The notes: generated by a model from the letters alone, not told the origin. A DNA stretch of 64,000 bases from Caprimulgus europaeus (GCA_907165065.1 OU015532.1:44184839-44248838), one strand, 5' to 3'; numbered from the stretch's first letter, positions 25,641-38,728 are shown. Made by a program: numbers and translations.

Positions 25641-27804
25641 AAGAGTCTACTTTCTACCTATCCCCTAGTAGTGGCATTCTTGCATTTCTCTACCTAGCTG
25701 CCCAGTTTCACAACACTGGTAAGAAATCTATACTCTCTGTTGAATTTGGTTGAAACTGGCTAACAGATTTTTGGAAAAGATATGTAACAGTATGAACACT
25801 TTGACTCATTTTCTTTGAAAAACAGACCAAAGAACCAAATCTGTTGGAGGAATAGATTTCTTATGTTAGGGGTGATTCAGCTGGAAGGCTTAAGCATCAC
25901 CAGACTCAATTTGCTTTCCAGTAGAATAAACACCTCACTGCTCTGACAGACCCTCTGGTAATGGGAAATTGTGTAGGCAGCTTACTACTCCCCACTGGAG
26001 TCCTTGTTCTCTCAACCTGGTTTGCTCTTCAGATGCACAGGAAGAAGCAAACTATTCCATAATAAAACTGAGTAGGCTGGTTGTTCTCTGGCTAATGGTT
26101 TATCTTCAGGGTTAAGAAACACAGAATCCCAGGAATACAAGGTGGAAGTAGAAGGAATTAATAAGTTACTGTTCTTGACTCAAGTTATTACTCAGAAGCA
26201 AAGGCTCACGAATGAAGCTGCCCAGAAGCTGGCTGCATTTTCAGTCTGAATTAAAAATAACTCCTTTAAGAACTGATTTTGTGGTTTGTCTTCTCTTAGT
26301 CCCCTTTAATTTACAAAGGACTGGTTGCAATTTATGTTCACATGGTCCTAGCCTAAATCCCAGAAAGAGCCTGGTTGTCACTTTTTGTGCTTTTAAATGA
26401 ACCCTGTGTTATTTTTCAAATCTCCTGGACTTTTCACCAAGGGAAGTGGATGGAGAAAACATTACTTGAAAAGCACTGACATCCAGCACAGATACTGAAA
26501 TATTGAATCCTCAAGACATTTGGTTTTATACCTTTCCAGTTTGCTGCCCAACCTGTCTTCCTGCTTCCTTTTGCCTATGGTGAACACTCTCAACCACAGA
26601 CTCATAGATGCATGACTGTTGTGTGGGGGAGAGAGTACAGAGGAAGGAGTTTAAAGGAAGTGTTTGAAGGGATCTGGATTTTTTTCTTTTGCTGGTGTAA
26701 CCATGGAATGTAGGAAGGGCAGATGAATGTCAAATTATAACCCACAGAATGTAGGTGGAGAAACAAATGAGTTTGGTAGGAATGCTTGTGAATACAGGTT
26801 GTATGTTCCTGGCTTAGAGATTACCAAGCATCCTGAAGTCTTGGTTAGTCAGGTCTTTAAGATCTGGGAATCACTTATATCCTGAGCATGCAATGACACC
26901 AAGCATACAGGGCATGGAAATGCTGTGTGCATGACATCTGGTGTAACTTTTGGTCCTGATTGTGAGTTAAAGCATTTCAAAGTATTAAAGTATTTCTGCT
27001 CACACACATGTTTTGGACTGCAGTTTCAAAGCCTCTGTCCATCAAACCTGTTCCTGCTCCCGCTCTGGTTGTGGCAAAAACTCCTTTGACTTCATTGCTG
27101 TAGGAGCAAGGAATAACAGCTTCTTTCTGAGGACAATGGGAATTTGTAGTAAATTTGCACTCAGACCAATACAACCAGATAGTATTAATGTTTAATTCTG
27201 CATCTCCTGTTTACACAACAGTCCAAACAAATTTGAGATGCTAAGCAGCAACAACAAGCCTTTAAATTATTCTTTTCTGTCATTCACTTAGAATCATATT
27301 GGAGTGCCACAGTCTAGTTATGGAAGAGCTTCTAGGAGACACTAAAAAATACTTTACAGGCACAACAGACTACACTGGTCCCAGCTGGTGTGAGAGTCTG
27401 ATGCTGTTTGAATGCATCTATCTAAGGCCTCCTCAAGCTCCTTAATTCCAGTACCTTTAATAACAGCTCCAGCTCTTGAATCAGCTTTGTATCCACATTC
27501 CATCCTTGCATATCAGCTCTCCCAGAAATGTGTTTTAATCAAAGCCTTTTCTCAAAAAAAGAAAAAGAAATAAACTTGGTCATTTTTCTTTCAAAGATAA
27601 TTGCCTACATGAAGGCTGTGAAATGTCACATTATCATACAAAGACCCTTTAAGAAAACACTGAGCCCTGTTAGAAGCACATTCGTTCAAGGAATTCAGCT
27701 GTCTTTGGTATTAACATTAAAATCTAGTTCTGGGAGTCTGAAAAGGCTTTAGCAGTGCCCAACTTGAGATGGAAACAGAACACCCTTGTCAGGGGTACTT
27801 TGTC
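25641..27804. other. Unique noncoding DNA
   Basis: No recognised gene, RNA or repeat. Open frames are below 75 codons. Confidence 0.5.
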
Positions 27805-27895
27805 CCTGCTTTTCAGCTGAGAAGCCTGAGATGTGGTGAAGTTAAATGGCTTGGTCAAAGTGCTGTGACAGAGCTGGGTAGACAGATTTGGGCTG
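27805..27895 (+). mobile_element. MIR/CORE-SINE relic
   Basis: The order TTTCAGCTGAGAAGCCTGAG, GTTAAATGGCTTGGTCAAAG, then TGACAGAGCTGGGTAGAC follows the conserved core of the amniote MIR SINE (ACAGATGAGGAAACTGAGG ... AAGTAACTTGCCCAAGGTCA ... GGCAGAGCTGGGA). Similarity is patchy, as expected of an element older than the bird-mammal split. The call comes from memory of the consensus. Confidence 0.6.
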
Positions 27896-30800
27896 TTGCC
27901 TGCAAATTCTGTGGTTTTATTGAAAAGGCATTCCTTCCCACTGATTTCTCAGCATTCCTCTGTCTTTCTAGAAGGACTCTGCATGGAAATAAACTATCTT
28001 TTCAAGTTTATTCGTTCCTGCCACTGGGCACTACCTGCTGCCAGAACCTTCTTGGTCACATAATTATCCCTGCAACTGCCAGCAGTGTGTTGCAGAGGAT
28101 TATGCAGCAGGAGCAGATGAACTGCTAAACAGATTCTGTTTTTCTATAGATGGTATGAGAAAGGAAGAAGGGCAAGAAGTAAAACAGGGGAGTCTCACCA
28201 AAAGAGGCATAACTGCTCCTGAGCTCAAATGTCTCTTGCTGGTTTTGAGTTGCTGGCTGCAATGTTGTAGGTGCAGCTCAGAATTGGAATTAACTCTCCA
28301 GAGCTGTAAATGAACATTAATTAGAGCTCCTTAGCAATAAAATGGGATCTCCTCATCCATTTTAAAACTATGTGAGTCCAATGCCAGAAAAAGGAATGAA
28401 GAAAATAATTCCTTCTTTGGCAGACATATAGGCAGGATGTTAATTAATAGGGCTTGTAATTTTTATGATTCTTTGACACTGTCCTTCAAAGCCCTGGAGG
28501 ATTAATCAGTAAAAGACCTGTAGTCCTATTGCTTGGGAGACTTATAGAATACTTTTGCTGGATACGCAGTAGACAGGAAAAAAAGTCCAGATATGAATAC
28601 TTCATCAGCAAAGTGTGAGTAGTGCAATTTGTTTTGGGGTCTGCCTCTGAGTTTTCCATCTGAGGTCAGTATTTTTCAAGTCAAAAACTTGACATTAAGC
28701 AACCTGCATTTGTATTTTGAGAAGTCTGCTGCATGGATATCTTGCTCCTTTCATGTAGAAGCCCTTCACATAGATTTAAAGATCAACACTAGGTACTTAG
28801 TGTTGTACCTAGGTTTTGTTATTATTGATATAAATATTTTTTTCCCCGTGGTCCACTCAGACTAACGATGATATTACTTGAATAATTGCCATTTGGCCAC
28901 TTTTAGAGTTGGAGAAATAACCTGCTACCCTGGCTCAGACAACTTAAGGGCATTAGGGGCTTCCAGGCATTAGGGTCTTCTTCTCTTGAAGATGATTCTC
29001 CTTGAATGAATAAACAACACACCAGGAATACTAGTACCCCATGTGCTGTGTGAGGTCACCTTTAATAAGCTTCTAAGGGTATGTAGGTACTCCTCAACAG
29101 ACTGTGAGGCAGAGACCCCTGGTTCTTAACAACAACTGCACTAACCCTGGAGCTGGAAGTGGCATAGGTCTGTGCCCTGCTTAGTAAAACCTGCCAAGGG
29201 AAAAAAAACTTGTGAGGCTCCACAGTGCCAGAGACCTCTCTCTCACAACATACGAAGAAAACTTAATTTTCCAGACATAGTTGTGCCAGAGCTCTCTCTT
29301 GTAGGGCAAGTGGTGTGGAGTGACCCAGGAGGAGCTGTGGAAGGAAGGTGGAAATTTCTCAATCATGCGTGCATCTGTGTGTGAGAGGGGGAGGAAGTGA
29401 AGTCTCTTTGTCCATTGGGTGTGCTTCAGCCAGGACATGTCTACATTGCCCTCAAACTTGTGACTAGCATCCTAGCTAGGTTTAAACTGCCTCATTTTGC
29501 CATTGGCCCAGCATAAGATTTTCTTCAGCTCCTTAGCTGGGTTTTGCTCCCATTCTGACCTCCAGTCTGTGAGATCGATATTGCAGGCTGTACCCAGCGT
29601 AGCTGATTTTAAACCTGGACATATCTCTGTGCTGTACAGGAGTCAGTGGGAAGGCTGTACACTCAGCGTGGCAAGAACACCTTCCTGTTGTCACTCGTGC
29701 TCAAATCTCTCCAGGAGAACAGAATCTGCCACAAACAGGAGGCAACCAGAGCTCTGTTGTGGTTCATTAGGAACAACGAGCCTCGCTGTGCCCACATCCC
29801 CTCTGATGTGTTGCTGTTGTATTCTTGTTTTTTCCTGTCTTATTTCTTCCCCACCAGTTCCTGCCTCGTTGCTGTACCTGGTGTGGTGCAGAGCTGAAAC
29901 CTCTGGTGGGCAGGGTCCGTACTGTAAAATGTTCAGAACAGTTTGGGGCATGATGAGGTACTCTGTTTGGGATAAGCCCTTCTCATGGTAAGAAGCTCTT
30001 CTTCTGATCCTTGTTTGTTTGATCGCAGCAGCGTGAAGGTTGATCTAGGTAAGAAACCTTTCCATGGGGAACCACCATATTTCAAAAGTGAATTACACCT
30101 GAAAATAAAGGGACAGATTTTCAGTCAGTCCCTGGTAAGATCCCTCTGAACAAGAGTAGTGACATGGAAATGCTCTCCACACCAGCTGTGGTTCCCGTGC
30201 CATCATTGCTTGGATAAGCTCAACAGACTTAATTTCTGATTGCTGCTCTCAGCTTGAGGAACATATTGAAGATAGTAGTGGGGGAAGCTAGGAGACAGTG
30301 TGGTCCAGCAGTCCCAGGTTAGAAAAATGGTTTGAAAGGAATCTGTGGACAGAGTGCCCTGAAGCTTTTCGGACAGGAACTGATCCCTGCTCACTCCAGG
30401 GTTAAAAGCTAGAAAGGAGATTATCTGCCTTTGATTCTCCTGCCAAAGTGAAAGCTCATGCACTCAGCCAGAGACTTTAATTTCACAACCAGATCCTATT
30501 TTGTGCAGAACAGCACCTGCAGAGTCAATAGTTTGGCTAAAATGGCAGAGACTTGCACTTGGCCATAAATGTACCATCAACTAGAGCCAGGTTATTTCCT
30601 AAATGGTATTTTCCTGTTACGGGATTGTAAGGGCCCAGTGGGTGGGAGCCATTGTTTAAAAACCTGTTCTGACAGGAATAGCTCATAATTTTATATGCTT
30701 TAAAAACATAAAATTAAATTAAAACTGTCATCTGCTACCAATGAAACAAACCCACAAACCTCTTCTTCAGAGCTCTTTCTCTCTAATAAAAGCCAATGTA

Positions 30801-32534
30801 TTCTTTTGTGTACAGCATTTCTGCAGTGAGATAATTCCTAGTTGCTTTCCTTTCCTTGAATCTGGGCTGAGAGCTGAGATGAAGATACCTGACTAAATAC
30901 TAAAGGAGAGGGGAAATCCCTCAGAGGTGCTGGTAAAGATGAGGAGATGATAGAGAACAAATCTTTCCTTATAAAGGACTGAACCTATTCTCAATTTGTT
31001 GTTTTAGTGTTTTCTACAAACTAAATAGCATCCTGAAGAGAACAGTATTTCCAGAAACAGTGTATCTGCTACACTGATATCAGGGAGCTGCAAAAGAGCT
31101 TGGATTTTTCCTACTGTAAATGCTGGAGTTTGTTTTGCCTTGGATACAGTTAAATGAACATGGAAATCTTGGTCTCACTTTCCAGGAGACCATTCAGATG
31201 TACATAAAGATGAATGCAGATATAATCACTCTTCATGTGACAGTACCAGCCATTTAAAGACTCCAAAAAGATGATAGTGTGGGAAACTATTGTCTGAGAA
31301 CTTCCTTCTTCTCTGCCTTTTCACAGACAGCATATACACTAATATTTTACTTTCCAAGAATTAATGCTTTTAAAAAAACAAAGCAGAAGGCCACTGTGTT
31401 TATGAAGCAAAGTTTGCAAAGACTATTCCTAGGATATGAGGTATCACACACACGTTCAAGTGTAGGATCCTTAGAGGACAGCAGAGCAGGAGCAGCCACA
31501 TACACCACATGGGAAGTACAGCAGCACTTCTTCAATAGCCCCAGTGGAAGCTTACAAATTGGTTTCCAAAATACTGTGTGAGACTAAGTATTCTGTGTGC
31601 CAATAGCTTGATGCATTGGAAAAACAGAATTCCCCTCTGTCCTGTCCTGTCCCCCAGCTATTCTGACAGCTCAGCATATCTAAGTAGGTTTTATATAATA
31701 TAAGCTGGAAATAACAAAATTTATTTTGCTAGAAATAACAAAATGAATCTAGGACTCCAATAAGAAGTCTAAAAGAAACATGTGATGGAGAAAGAGGTTT
31801 TCAGCCAAACAGATTTGCTAAGAGTTTCTTTTTGTAGACTGCTTACATTGAAGGGAAAAAAGCAAACAGTTTTTTCAAGCAATAAAATGGATTTAGAAAG
31901 TTATTTTCAGTCCCTGGATTTGTCTGTCAAACTTGATGGTACCTGCATTATGGAAAAGAGCAAGAAGGGAGGTCACCATGCCTCACAGAAGGTGTAGGCT
32001 GATGGAGAGCTCAGCCTCCAGGGCAGAATGAGGGCATGAAGTATGTGCTAGTTTAGGGAGCTGTGGTTTGATATTGTGCTGAGACAAAGCAAAATACTCT
32101 GCTTCGGGTGATTTGAACCTCGGCTTTCACTTTGGGAGCACTGAAATGTTGAGTATTCTAATCTTTAAGGAAAAAAACCAGGAATATTCTTAGTCTGGTG
32201 ATTCTGAAAGTCCCAATTCTCCATGAAAAAAACCCCAAACCAGAGTATGTTTGTAGAAAATTATCCAAAGAGGAAACAATTTTCTGTCCAGCCTTTATTT
32301 CGGTAGGAGACAGTTATGGCAGCTTGTGTTCAAGTGCAAAATAGATGAGCAAAAGGTCTTTCAACCATCAGAGAGTGTTTGTGCAGCTTGGACAAAAACA
32401 CTATGGGAACACTGCTAGAACTAATAAGCAGGTCTTGGAAAAAAGTCTGGCAACTTTGCATCCCATCACCCACCACCCCCCTGCCTCCAAGAGAGGGAAA
32501 AATAAAGGGGTAAAAGGAAAAAGGAAGAAGGAGC
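27896..32534. other. Unique noncoding DNA
   Basis: About 4.6 kb with no gene recognised. GC content rises somewhat near 29,160-29,990, where overlapping frames of 85-164 codons occur on both strands. They match no family I know and lack paired splice signals that I could identify. A 13-base word (GAAATAACAAAAT) is repeated 24 bp apart at 31,708 and 31,732. Confidence 0.5.
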
Positions 32535-32825
32535 CCTGTAATCAGGTTTTGTCCGCGCGGGTTGGAACCTCGCAGGCGCTGACGGAGCGCCAGCACAGTA
32601 ACCCAAACCCAGTGGGGCTGTTTTTCTCAGAACAAAGTTTCTTTCAGAGAGCTATTCTTTCTGTTTGAGAATGTTGTGCTCTGGCAATGAAACCTTCGTG
32701 TGCTTTATGAGTTCTGCTGTTTGCCAGTGAAAGTGCTTTATCACACGTTTGTCACCCGGCGGGACTCGGGCCCGGCTCTCCTCTAAGTGGCTAACGCTAT
32801 CACCTTTCGGTCATCTGCCACTGAC
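32535..32825. promoter_or_regulatory. CpG-rich cluster
   Basis: About seven CpGs fall in 32,545-32,595 (GTCCGCGCGGG, CTCGCAGGCGCTGACGGAGC) and about eight more in 32,690-32,815 (CACCCGGCGGGACTCGGGCC). The DNA on either side is nearly CpG-free. This may be a small CpG island, an old GC-rich repeat or an unmethylated regulatory site. No TATA box or clear start site is visible and direction is unknown. Confidence 0.3.
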
Positions 32826-32997
32826 AAACTCACAATCCCATATTACTGTCAGCATTGTGAGTATGTTGAAGTATTAAAAGCTCTTTCTTGTTCCATCAGA
32901 GGAAGAATTAACCTTTTGATCTACTTTGCAGCATTCTGAACCCTGGGTTGTTTGTTTCATGTTAATGAAATTCAATCTTTGTGTGACAGCAGAAGCT

Positions 32998-33210
32998 TCT
33001 TAAGTCTTACAATTCTTCAGCAGAGGCTGGGAATGGAAACTTGACCTTACAAATGTGGTCTGGAGCCTTCTTGTCAAGGTCATTCAGCCTTTCCTCATCA
33101 GAAAGAAACTGCAGGAAAAAGAATATAAACTGGTTTCTATTTTATTTTTGACAGTTTATTGGAGAGAAGGGACTTTTTTCCCCTCATCTTTAACATTAGG
33201 TCTATAGCAG
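32998..33210 (+). repeat. Local direct duplication, left copy
   Basis: From CTTAAGT to about CATTAGG this segment aligns with 34,941-35,150 in the same orientation. Shared blocks include CAGCAGAGGCTGGGAATGGA, TGTCAAGGTCATT and AGAAAGAAACTGCAG. Identity is roughly 80% in the first 120 bases and falls to the right. The left end of the match lies within a MIR-like core that is better preserved in the right copy. Confidence 0.8.
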
Positions 33211-33606
33211 TCCTAGAAACAGCCTCCTGCCAAACGGTTGTCTTGAAGTGGTCCTGTGAAAAGGTCTTCTGTTCTTGTTTCTGCATTGGAGAATAGCTGG
33301 GAGGTCTATGCAGAATTGATTATATCAGAGATTACTTGAGATATTTCTAAGCTGTGTATGAATTTGGTTCAGCTCTGTATACCAAGAACAAGGTTACAAC
33401 AGGACTACTGGTAGCTTTCTTGAAGGATACTGGTGGCCCATCTTTAGTCCAAGAGTTGAGGATGACATGGTGGAAGAGTGACAACGACACTAGATTCCTT
33501 CACTGATCATTAAAGCAGTAGAGCTGGGCAGGAAAGGTGCTGGCACACTCTGGTTGGTAGTGCAGAGTTGTTTTCCAGAGCACAGTTTGCAGTGTAATAC
33601 CATGTA

Positions 33607-34215
33607 ATCACAGAATCACAGAATGTCAGGGATTGGAAGGGACCTCGAAAGCTCATCCAGTCCAATCCCCCTGCTGGAGCAGGAACACCCAGATGAGATC
33701 ACACAGGAAGGCATCCAGGGGGGTCTTGAATGTCTCCAGAGAAGGAGACTCCACACCCTCCCTGGGCAGCCTGTCCCAGGGCTCTGTCACCCTCACAGTG
33801 AAGAAGTTCTTTCTCAAATTTAAGCGGAACCTCCTGTGTTCCAGCTCACACCCATTGCCCCTTGTCCCATCACTGGACACCACTGAGAAGAGCCTGGCCC
33901 CATCCTCCTGACACTCACCCTTCAAATATTTATAAACATTAATGAGGTCCCCCCTCAGCCTCCTCTTCTCCAAGCTAAAGAGCCCCAGCTCCCTCAGCCT
34001 TTCCTCATCAGGGAGATGCTCCACTCCCTTCATCATCTTGGTGGCTCTGTGCTGGACTCTCTCAAGCAGCTCCCTGTCCTTCTTGAACTGTGGGGCCCAG
34101 AACTGGACACAATATTCCAGATGTGGCCTCACCAGGGCAGAGTAGAGGGGAAGAAGAACCTCTCTTGACCTACTGACCACAGCCCTTCTAATGCACCCCA
34201 GGATGCCATTGGCCT
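33607..34215 (-). mobile_element. CR1 LINE, best preserved copy
   Basis: A 5'-truncated minus-strand CR1, with its 3' octamer tail (two CACAGAAT units) at 33,609-33,625. A 175-codon frame at 33,653-34,180 stays open to the natural stop of ORF2. It begins [20 protein letters not shown] and continues with [33 protein letters not shown] and [20 protein letters not shown]. This is the C-terminal end of CR1 ORF2, beyond the reverse-transcriptase core, which is known in CR1 to follow the catalytic domain. The open frame and close match to consensus make this the youngest CR1 in the window. It lacks the endonuclease and catalytic RT parts, so it cannot move itself. Confidence 0.96.
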
Positions 34216-34882
34216 ATGAAGTAAAGCCACTGGTTGACCATTTGCAGCAATTTTCCATAGTCATTTTACTTCTTTGGATCCCTTGCATGGGAGATGTGCA
34301 ACTACCAGGAGATCAGAGCACACCTCTCACTGCTTGAAGCAGATCAGTCCTGTGCTTAGGTGGGGAATGCACTACACTTGCAGGATGGTGATCTCATAAA
34401 CCTATTTTATTCCTCTTTTATTTTTTTATAGGCAACTCACAGTTTATGCACTCATAAATACTTGTGCTTGTAATAAAACTACTGAAACGAAGCTTTCACA
34501 AGGTATGGTTCAGGTAATCCCAGAAGAATTTGGGACCTTTCTGTAATTTCCCTTGGCTGTCAGACTGGTGCAGACAGGTGGCTTAGTGTGCCCGTGCCTG
34601 AGAGCAAGAGACAAAGAGAGGGAGAAGGGGTTTAATAGGATTCTAGATATTGCCCAGTTCTAGACAGGCTGGCAATGCTGAGAGATTAACTTTCATCCCA
34701 GTATATTGTCACTTCCAGTTCAGGCTCTAAGCACAAATACAGAGGCACAGCAAACAACAAAATGATTTGAATAGCAGCAAGAGAAAAATAAGATTGTTTT
34801 TGTGCCTACATGAGCAAGCAGCAAGACTCAGTCTCTGCCTTAGAATTTCAAATGTAATAAATTGCTCAAAGTTGGGTATGAC
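34216..34882. other. Spacer between CR1 and MIR relic
   Basis: No gene or repeat recognised. AT-rich, with short random frames. Confidence 0.5.
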
Positions 34883-35000
34883 TGTCATATTACCCCTTGT
34901 GTACAGACAGAAATTGAGGCCACAAAGAGGGAAAGTTACTTGCTTAAGATGATACAGCAGTTCTCCAGCAGAGGCTGGGAATGGAAACCTGATCTCACAA
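34883..35000 (+). mobile_element. MIR/CORE-SINE relic
   Basis: The order is ATTACCCCTTGTGTACAGAC, AAATTGAGGCCACAAAGAGG, GTTACTTGCTTAAGATGATA, CAGCAGAGGCTGGGAATGGA. It matches step by step the MIR core (ACAGATGAGGAAACTGAGGC, CAGAGAGGTTAAGTAACTTG, CCAAGGTCACACAGC, GCAGAGCTGGGA). This is the clearest MIR relic in the window. Its right third is shared with the duplicated segment at 33.0 kb. Confidence 0.75.
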
Positions 35001-35150
35001 ATATGGTTTGGAGTCTTAATGTCAAGGTCATTTAGCCTGGTCTGAACAGAAAGAAACTGCAGAAAAGAGAACACACACTATTTCTCATTTAATTTTGAAC
35101 TGTTTGTTGGCCAGAACTGCATTTTTTTGCCTTACCATTAATACTGCTCC
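34941..35150 (+). repeat. Local direct duplication, right copy
   Basis: The partner of 32,998-33,210, about 1.94 kb to the right in the same orientation. The similarity runs past the MIR core into sequence with no MIR resemblance (TTTGGAGTCTTAATGTCAAG and the AGAAAGAAACTGCAG block). The pair is therefore either a local duplication or two copies of one unnamed repeat that includes a MIR core. Confidence 0.8.
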
Positions 35151-35840
35151 TTCAGCAGTGCTTTGAAACACAAAATACTTCAAGACATGGAAATTGTCTG
35201 AAATTGATAAATATTTTGTTGCCTAGTCCCACACTGTATCACTGGGGTTTTTTTTACATTCTTCTTGTTTTCTTTCAGTGTGAAAGAGACATATGAAAGC
35301 TGGTATTGATGCTTTATTTTTTGTAGACCGTAAAAGCAGGAGATATTTGGAAGGTTACATCAATACTGTGTGGGATTGTATTATTCCCAGAGCAGTTCCT
35401 TCTTGTATAGAAAACTAAACTCCAAATGTGCACCAGATGCCAATCCCTGGTTTCACTCAGGACAAGATTTTGCAGCCATACTAATAGCATGACATTTAGC
35501 CTGTGTGGACCAGGGCTGCAGAGCAGAGGTGCCTCATCTATTTTAATTCCTCTTCATGCCTCTGAGAAGCAAATTCACAGGTAGAGAAGCTGGATGTGAT
35601 ACAAAGGATTTCTACTCCTCTCTGCTCTCATTCCAACCCAGGTCCAGACTTCTGCCCCTCTTGACTCAAATAAGGCAAGATCACAGCTGGGAAAGTTAGT
35701 TCTGAAGTCAGAATTCCAACAAATTTTAGCAAAAGTTTCTGTCAAATGTGCTTTCTAATGACAGAAATTAGAGTCATTTTCCTCCTGGCATCTGTCTAGC
35801 TTTTTGGCCAGGCTGTGTTTGCTTCCTTATTTTCATCCAG

Positions 35841-35900
35841 CATCACAGAATCCCAGAATGGTTTGGTTTGGTTTGGAAGGGACCTTAAAGATCATCTCAG
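35841..35900 (-). mobile_element. CR1 LINE, last 60 bp only
   Basis: TCACAGAATCCCAGAATGGT followed by a twice-repeated GGTTT word and GGAAGGGACCTTAAAGATCA is the reverse complement of a CR1 3' terminus. It is an extreme 5' truncation. The repeated GGTTT is a small slippage within the tail. Confidence 0.88.
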
Positions 35901-38728
35901 TTTCTTAAAAAATTACAGAACTTTTACTGACTTGACTAGTACTAGCTACTTTGAAAGCATATATACAGCTGCAATTTACACCTGCAAATCTCAGAATAAA
36001 TAAGGATGTTGTGCCTCTGAGCAGTTTCACTCATGTGATAATGTAGTCCTAAATTAATCTGAGTAGCCAAGACGCTGAAGGAAAAAAGCTGGTTTTGATC
36101 TGCCTCACTAAACTAATTTCCCTTTGTATGTCTTTGCATGTTAACTGTCTGTTGGTCCTCTGTGAATTGAAGCACTTGAGTAGGAAAAAGAAACAGAGAA
36201 ACCAAGAAAAGAAAGCTTTAGTTGAGAAATCAAAAGAAAATGTTTCCAAAATAAAAAGTATATGTTTTAACCATTTGTAGGAAAACATTTCTGTTGCAGT
36301 TACTGTGACATTAAGACATTAATTAAGGCATTAAGACAACTTTCTACATGGTTAAGAATACATAACTCTATATTGAGCACAGCTGTTCTCTGTTTTCAAA
36401 CTATATGAATACTACCATAACTTAATATGAATATTTAACTTCTTCTATTAGCTTTCTGAAATCTTTATTGTGGAGCTGGCTATTTACTAGTATGGAGGAA
36501 GTGAAAATACTTTGGAAGAGAGGCAGTATAGATTGGAGAAGGAGGACCATTCAATGCAATTATTTTTCCCTTGGAATGTTCTTTGCTTCTTTTTGTTTCA
36601 CAAGATCAGACTCATCTGTAGCAAAGCTTCTCCATAAGCTCAGTATTTCTGCTGTGTTGTTTTTCCTTTGCAAGGTATAACACCACTTCTGTCCATTTTA
36701 GAGACTTTGCTTGGCAGTATTCTCACAGAATATGTCAAGTTTCCCGTTATTAGATACTGTACTAATATTTTTTTCCAGTGATATATAGTGGGAGCTGTTG
36801 CCTGGGTCCATGGTTTTAAAATTGCTTTTTTTTTTCCCCTACAAAGAGCAGCAACAAGAGTAGCTTCCTCCTGCCTGTCTTAAATCTTCTGAATGGACTG
36901 AATCCCAGTACACATGTCTATAAGTCCTATTCAAGTTCTGTCTCTAGCAATTTTTTATTGCTTTCAAGATGGATTTTTTCAAAATATTTTTACCATCTAG
37001 TATTCCCATATTGTGCATACAAAAGGAAAACAGACTGGTTTGCATTTCATATAGACATCTGGGGCAATATTATGTATTTTGTGAGATAAGGATGGAGAAA
37101 TACACATCCTGCGAACTGGGTAGCGCTAAATCCTGTGTGACGGTTAGTTTGGGAGCAAGTATTTATCATCTGCATGATCTCATCTCAGCCTTTTACTGTT
37201 ATTTCATATTTACAGTCTAGACTAAATAACTTAATAGTTTTTATGCAGTTTGTCTTCTAAAAGCAGCCATGAATCATATAATCTAGACATAATCTTGATC
37301 ATGGAAACTTCAGCCTTTGCATTATACTTTCTAATGAAGCAAGCCTAGTTTGTTTCTTGTCTGGAAATATTATAAATAACATAAGCAAATACCATACATT
37401 TATATTGAACCTCCCCCTTTCTCCTTCCCTTGCCTTTCCCCTTCCTCTTGGTAAGAAATCATCTATTTACTACAGTTTCTTTCAATCCAGATATGAAAGT
37501 ATTTTTATTTTCCTTCTGATTAAGATACATTTCTGAGATCTAATCTTTTTTTTTTTTTTACTCAATAGCTTGCCTCTTCTGTGACCAATTAGTAAATACA
37601 GTTTTAATTACCAGGTGATATTTCATGGGTGCCAGAATATTGGAGGAAAAGTCTTGTAATTGCTGCAATGAGAATTAGTTTGCCATTTTATGATCCAGTC
37701 ATAATTGCCTCTCAATGCCTCATCCCACAGAGGATCTGATACACATGACCCTAACACATTGTTTGAAATATGCTGCCACTGGGTTTTCCATCTTATCCCC
37801 TCTTCTTTCACATGTTCTAGGTTACTGTGTTTTATTCTTGGCCATTGGAATCTTACTGAAGATTTTATTTACTTTTTGACTTGGTTTTTTTGTTTGTTTG
37901 GTTGGTTTGTTTTGGGTTTTTTTTCATTTTGATCCAAGAGGGGCAAGAAGTTAATTTTAAAATGTCTGGATTCTACCAGATAATTCCACCTGCTTGAGCA
38001 CAGGGTTCTAATTAATGGCTTAATATTTCATTTAAAATATTCTTCACTATAAACAGTGAAGTGCTGCTTAAATATTTCATTTTATTATTGACTACATTCA
38101 GCAAGTGTTCACTCTTGTTTAAGTGTTTCATGGAGCCAAGATTAGAGTTCTGTAATATATAACTGCTGAGGGGTTTTTGTTCAGCTATTACTTGCAACCA
38201 TTTGAGAATGATTTTTGTGCTCATTGTGCTTATTTCATAATTTTATTCAGGATATCCAAATTTTAATGATAATGGCTTGGTAATCAAATCAAACTATGGA
38301 GATAATAGGGGTCATTTTTATCTTGTTCTCCCATACAATGATTTTTGTTTAGTTTTTCAGCTTTTTTCCCTTCTAGGATAAGCCAGAAGATTTTTATTGA
38401 TAATTTTGATCCTCATTTGAAAATCTCTCCTAAAATAATTTCTCCAAAATATGAAGCAGTTAGCTAAATTGTTAAAATTTTCTTCTTCATACTCTAAGTG
38501 TGCTGTTCCATAGGGAGAAATTCTCTTTTACAGTAAACAAAGAGTTTCTTTCTTTTGTAAAGCCTTTGGGGTGCTGGTTCCCCCATGTAAGTGTTATTAT
38601 GTACAATCCTCAACAGCAGCACTTTAGAAACTCTCTCGTTTACATTAAAGAAGGAGGTCTATAAGACTGGATTTAAAAAAATCCATATTTTAAATTACAT
38701 CTGTGTGACAAGTCGTTGATCAGCAAAC
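35901..38728. other. Unique AT-rich noncoding DNA
   Basis: No gene recognised. It contains a small CATTAAGA-type triplication at about 36,308-36,343, a pyrimidine run near 37,411-37,450, a T run near 37,547-37,559 and a T/G-rich stretch at about 37,886-37,925. Confidence 0.5.

Noticed and set aside
32100-32135. tRNA-like word GGTTCAAATC on the minus strand
   Set aside because: The flanking bases cannot form a five-pair T stem and no anticodon or acceptor arms are found at the right spacing.
33084-34011. Exact 18-base match TCAGCCTTTCCTCATCAG between the left duplication copy and the nearby CR1
   Set aside because: The match is short, the surrounding bases do not align, and the right duplication copy differs there; coincidence or microhomology is simpler than a CR1 relic.
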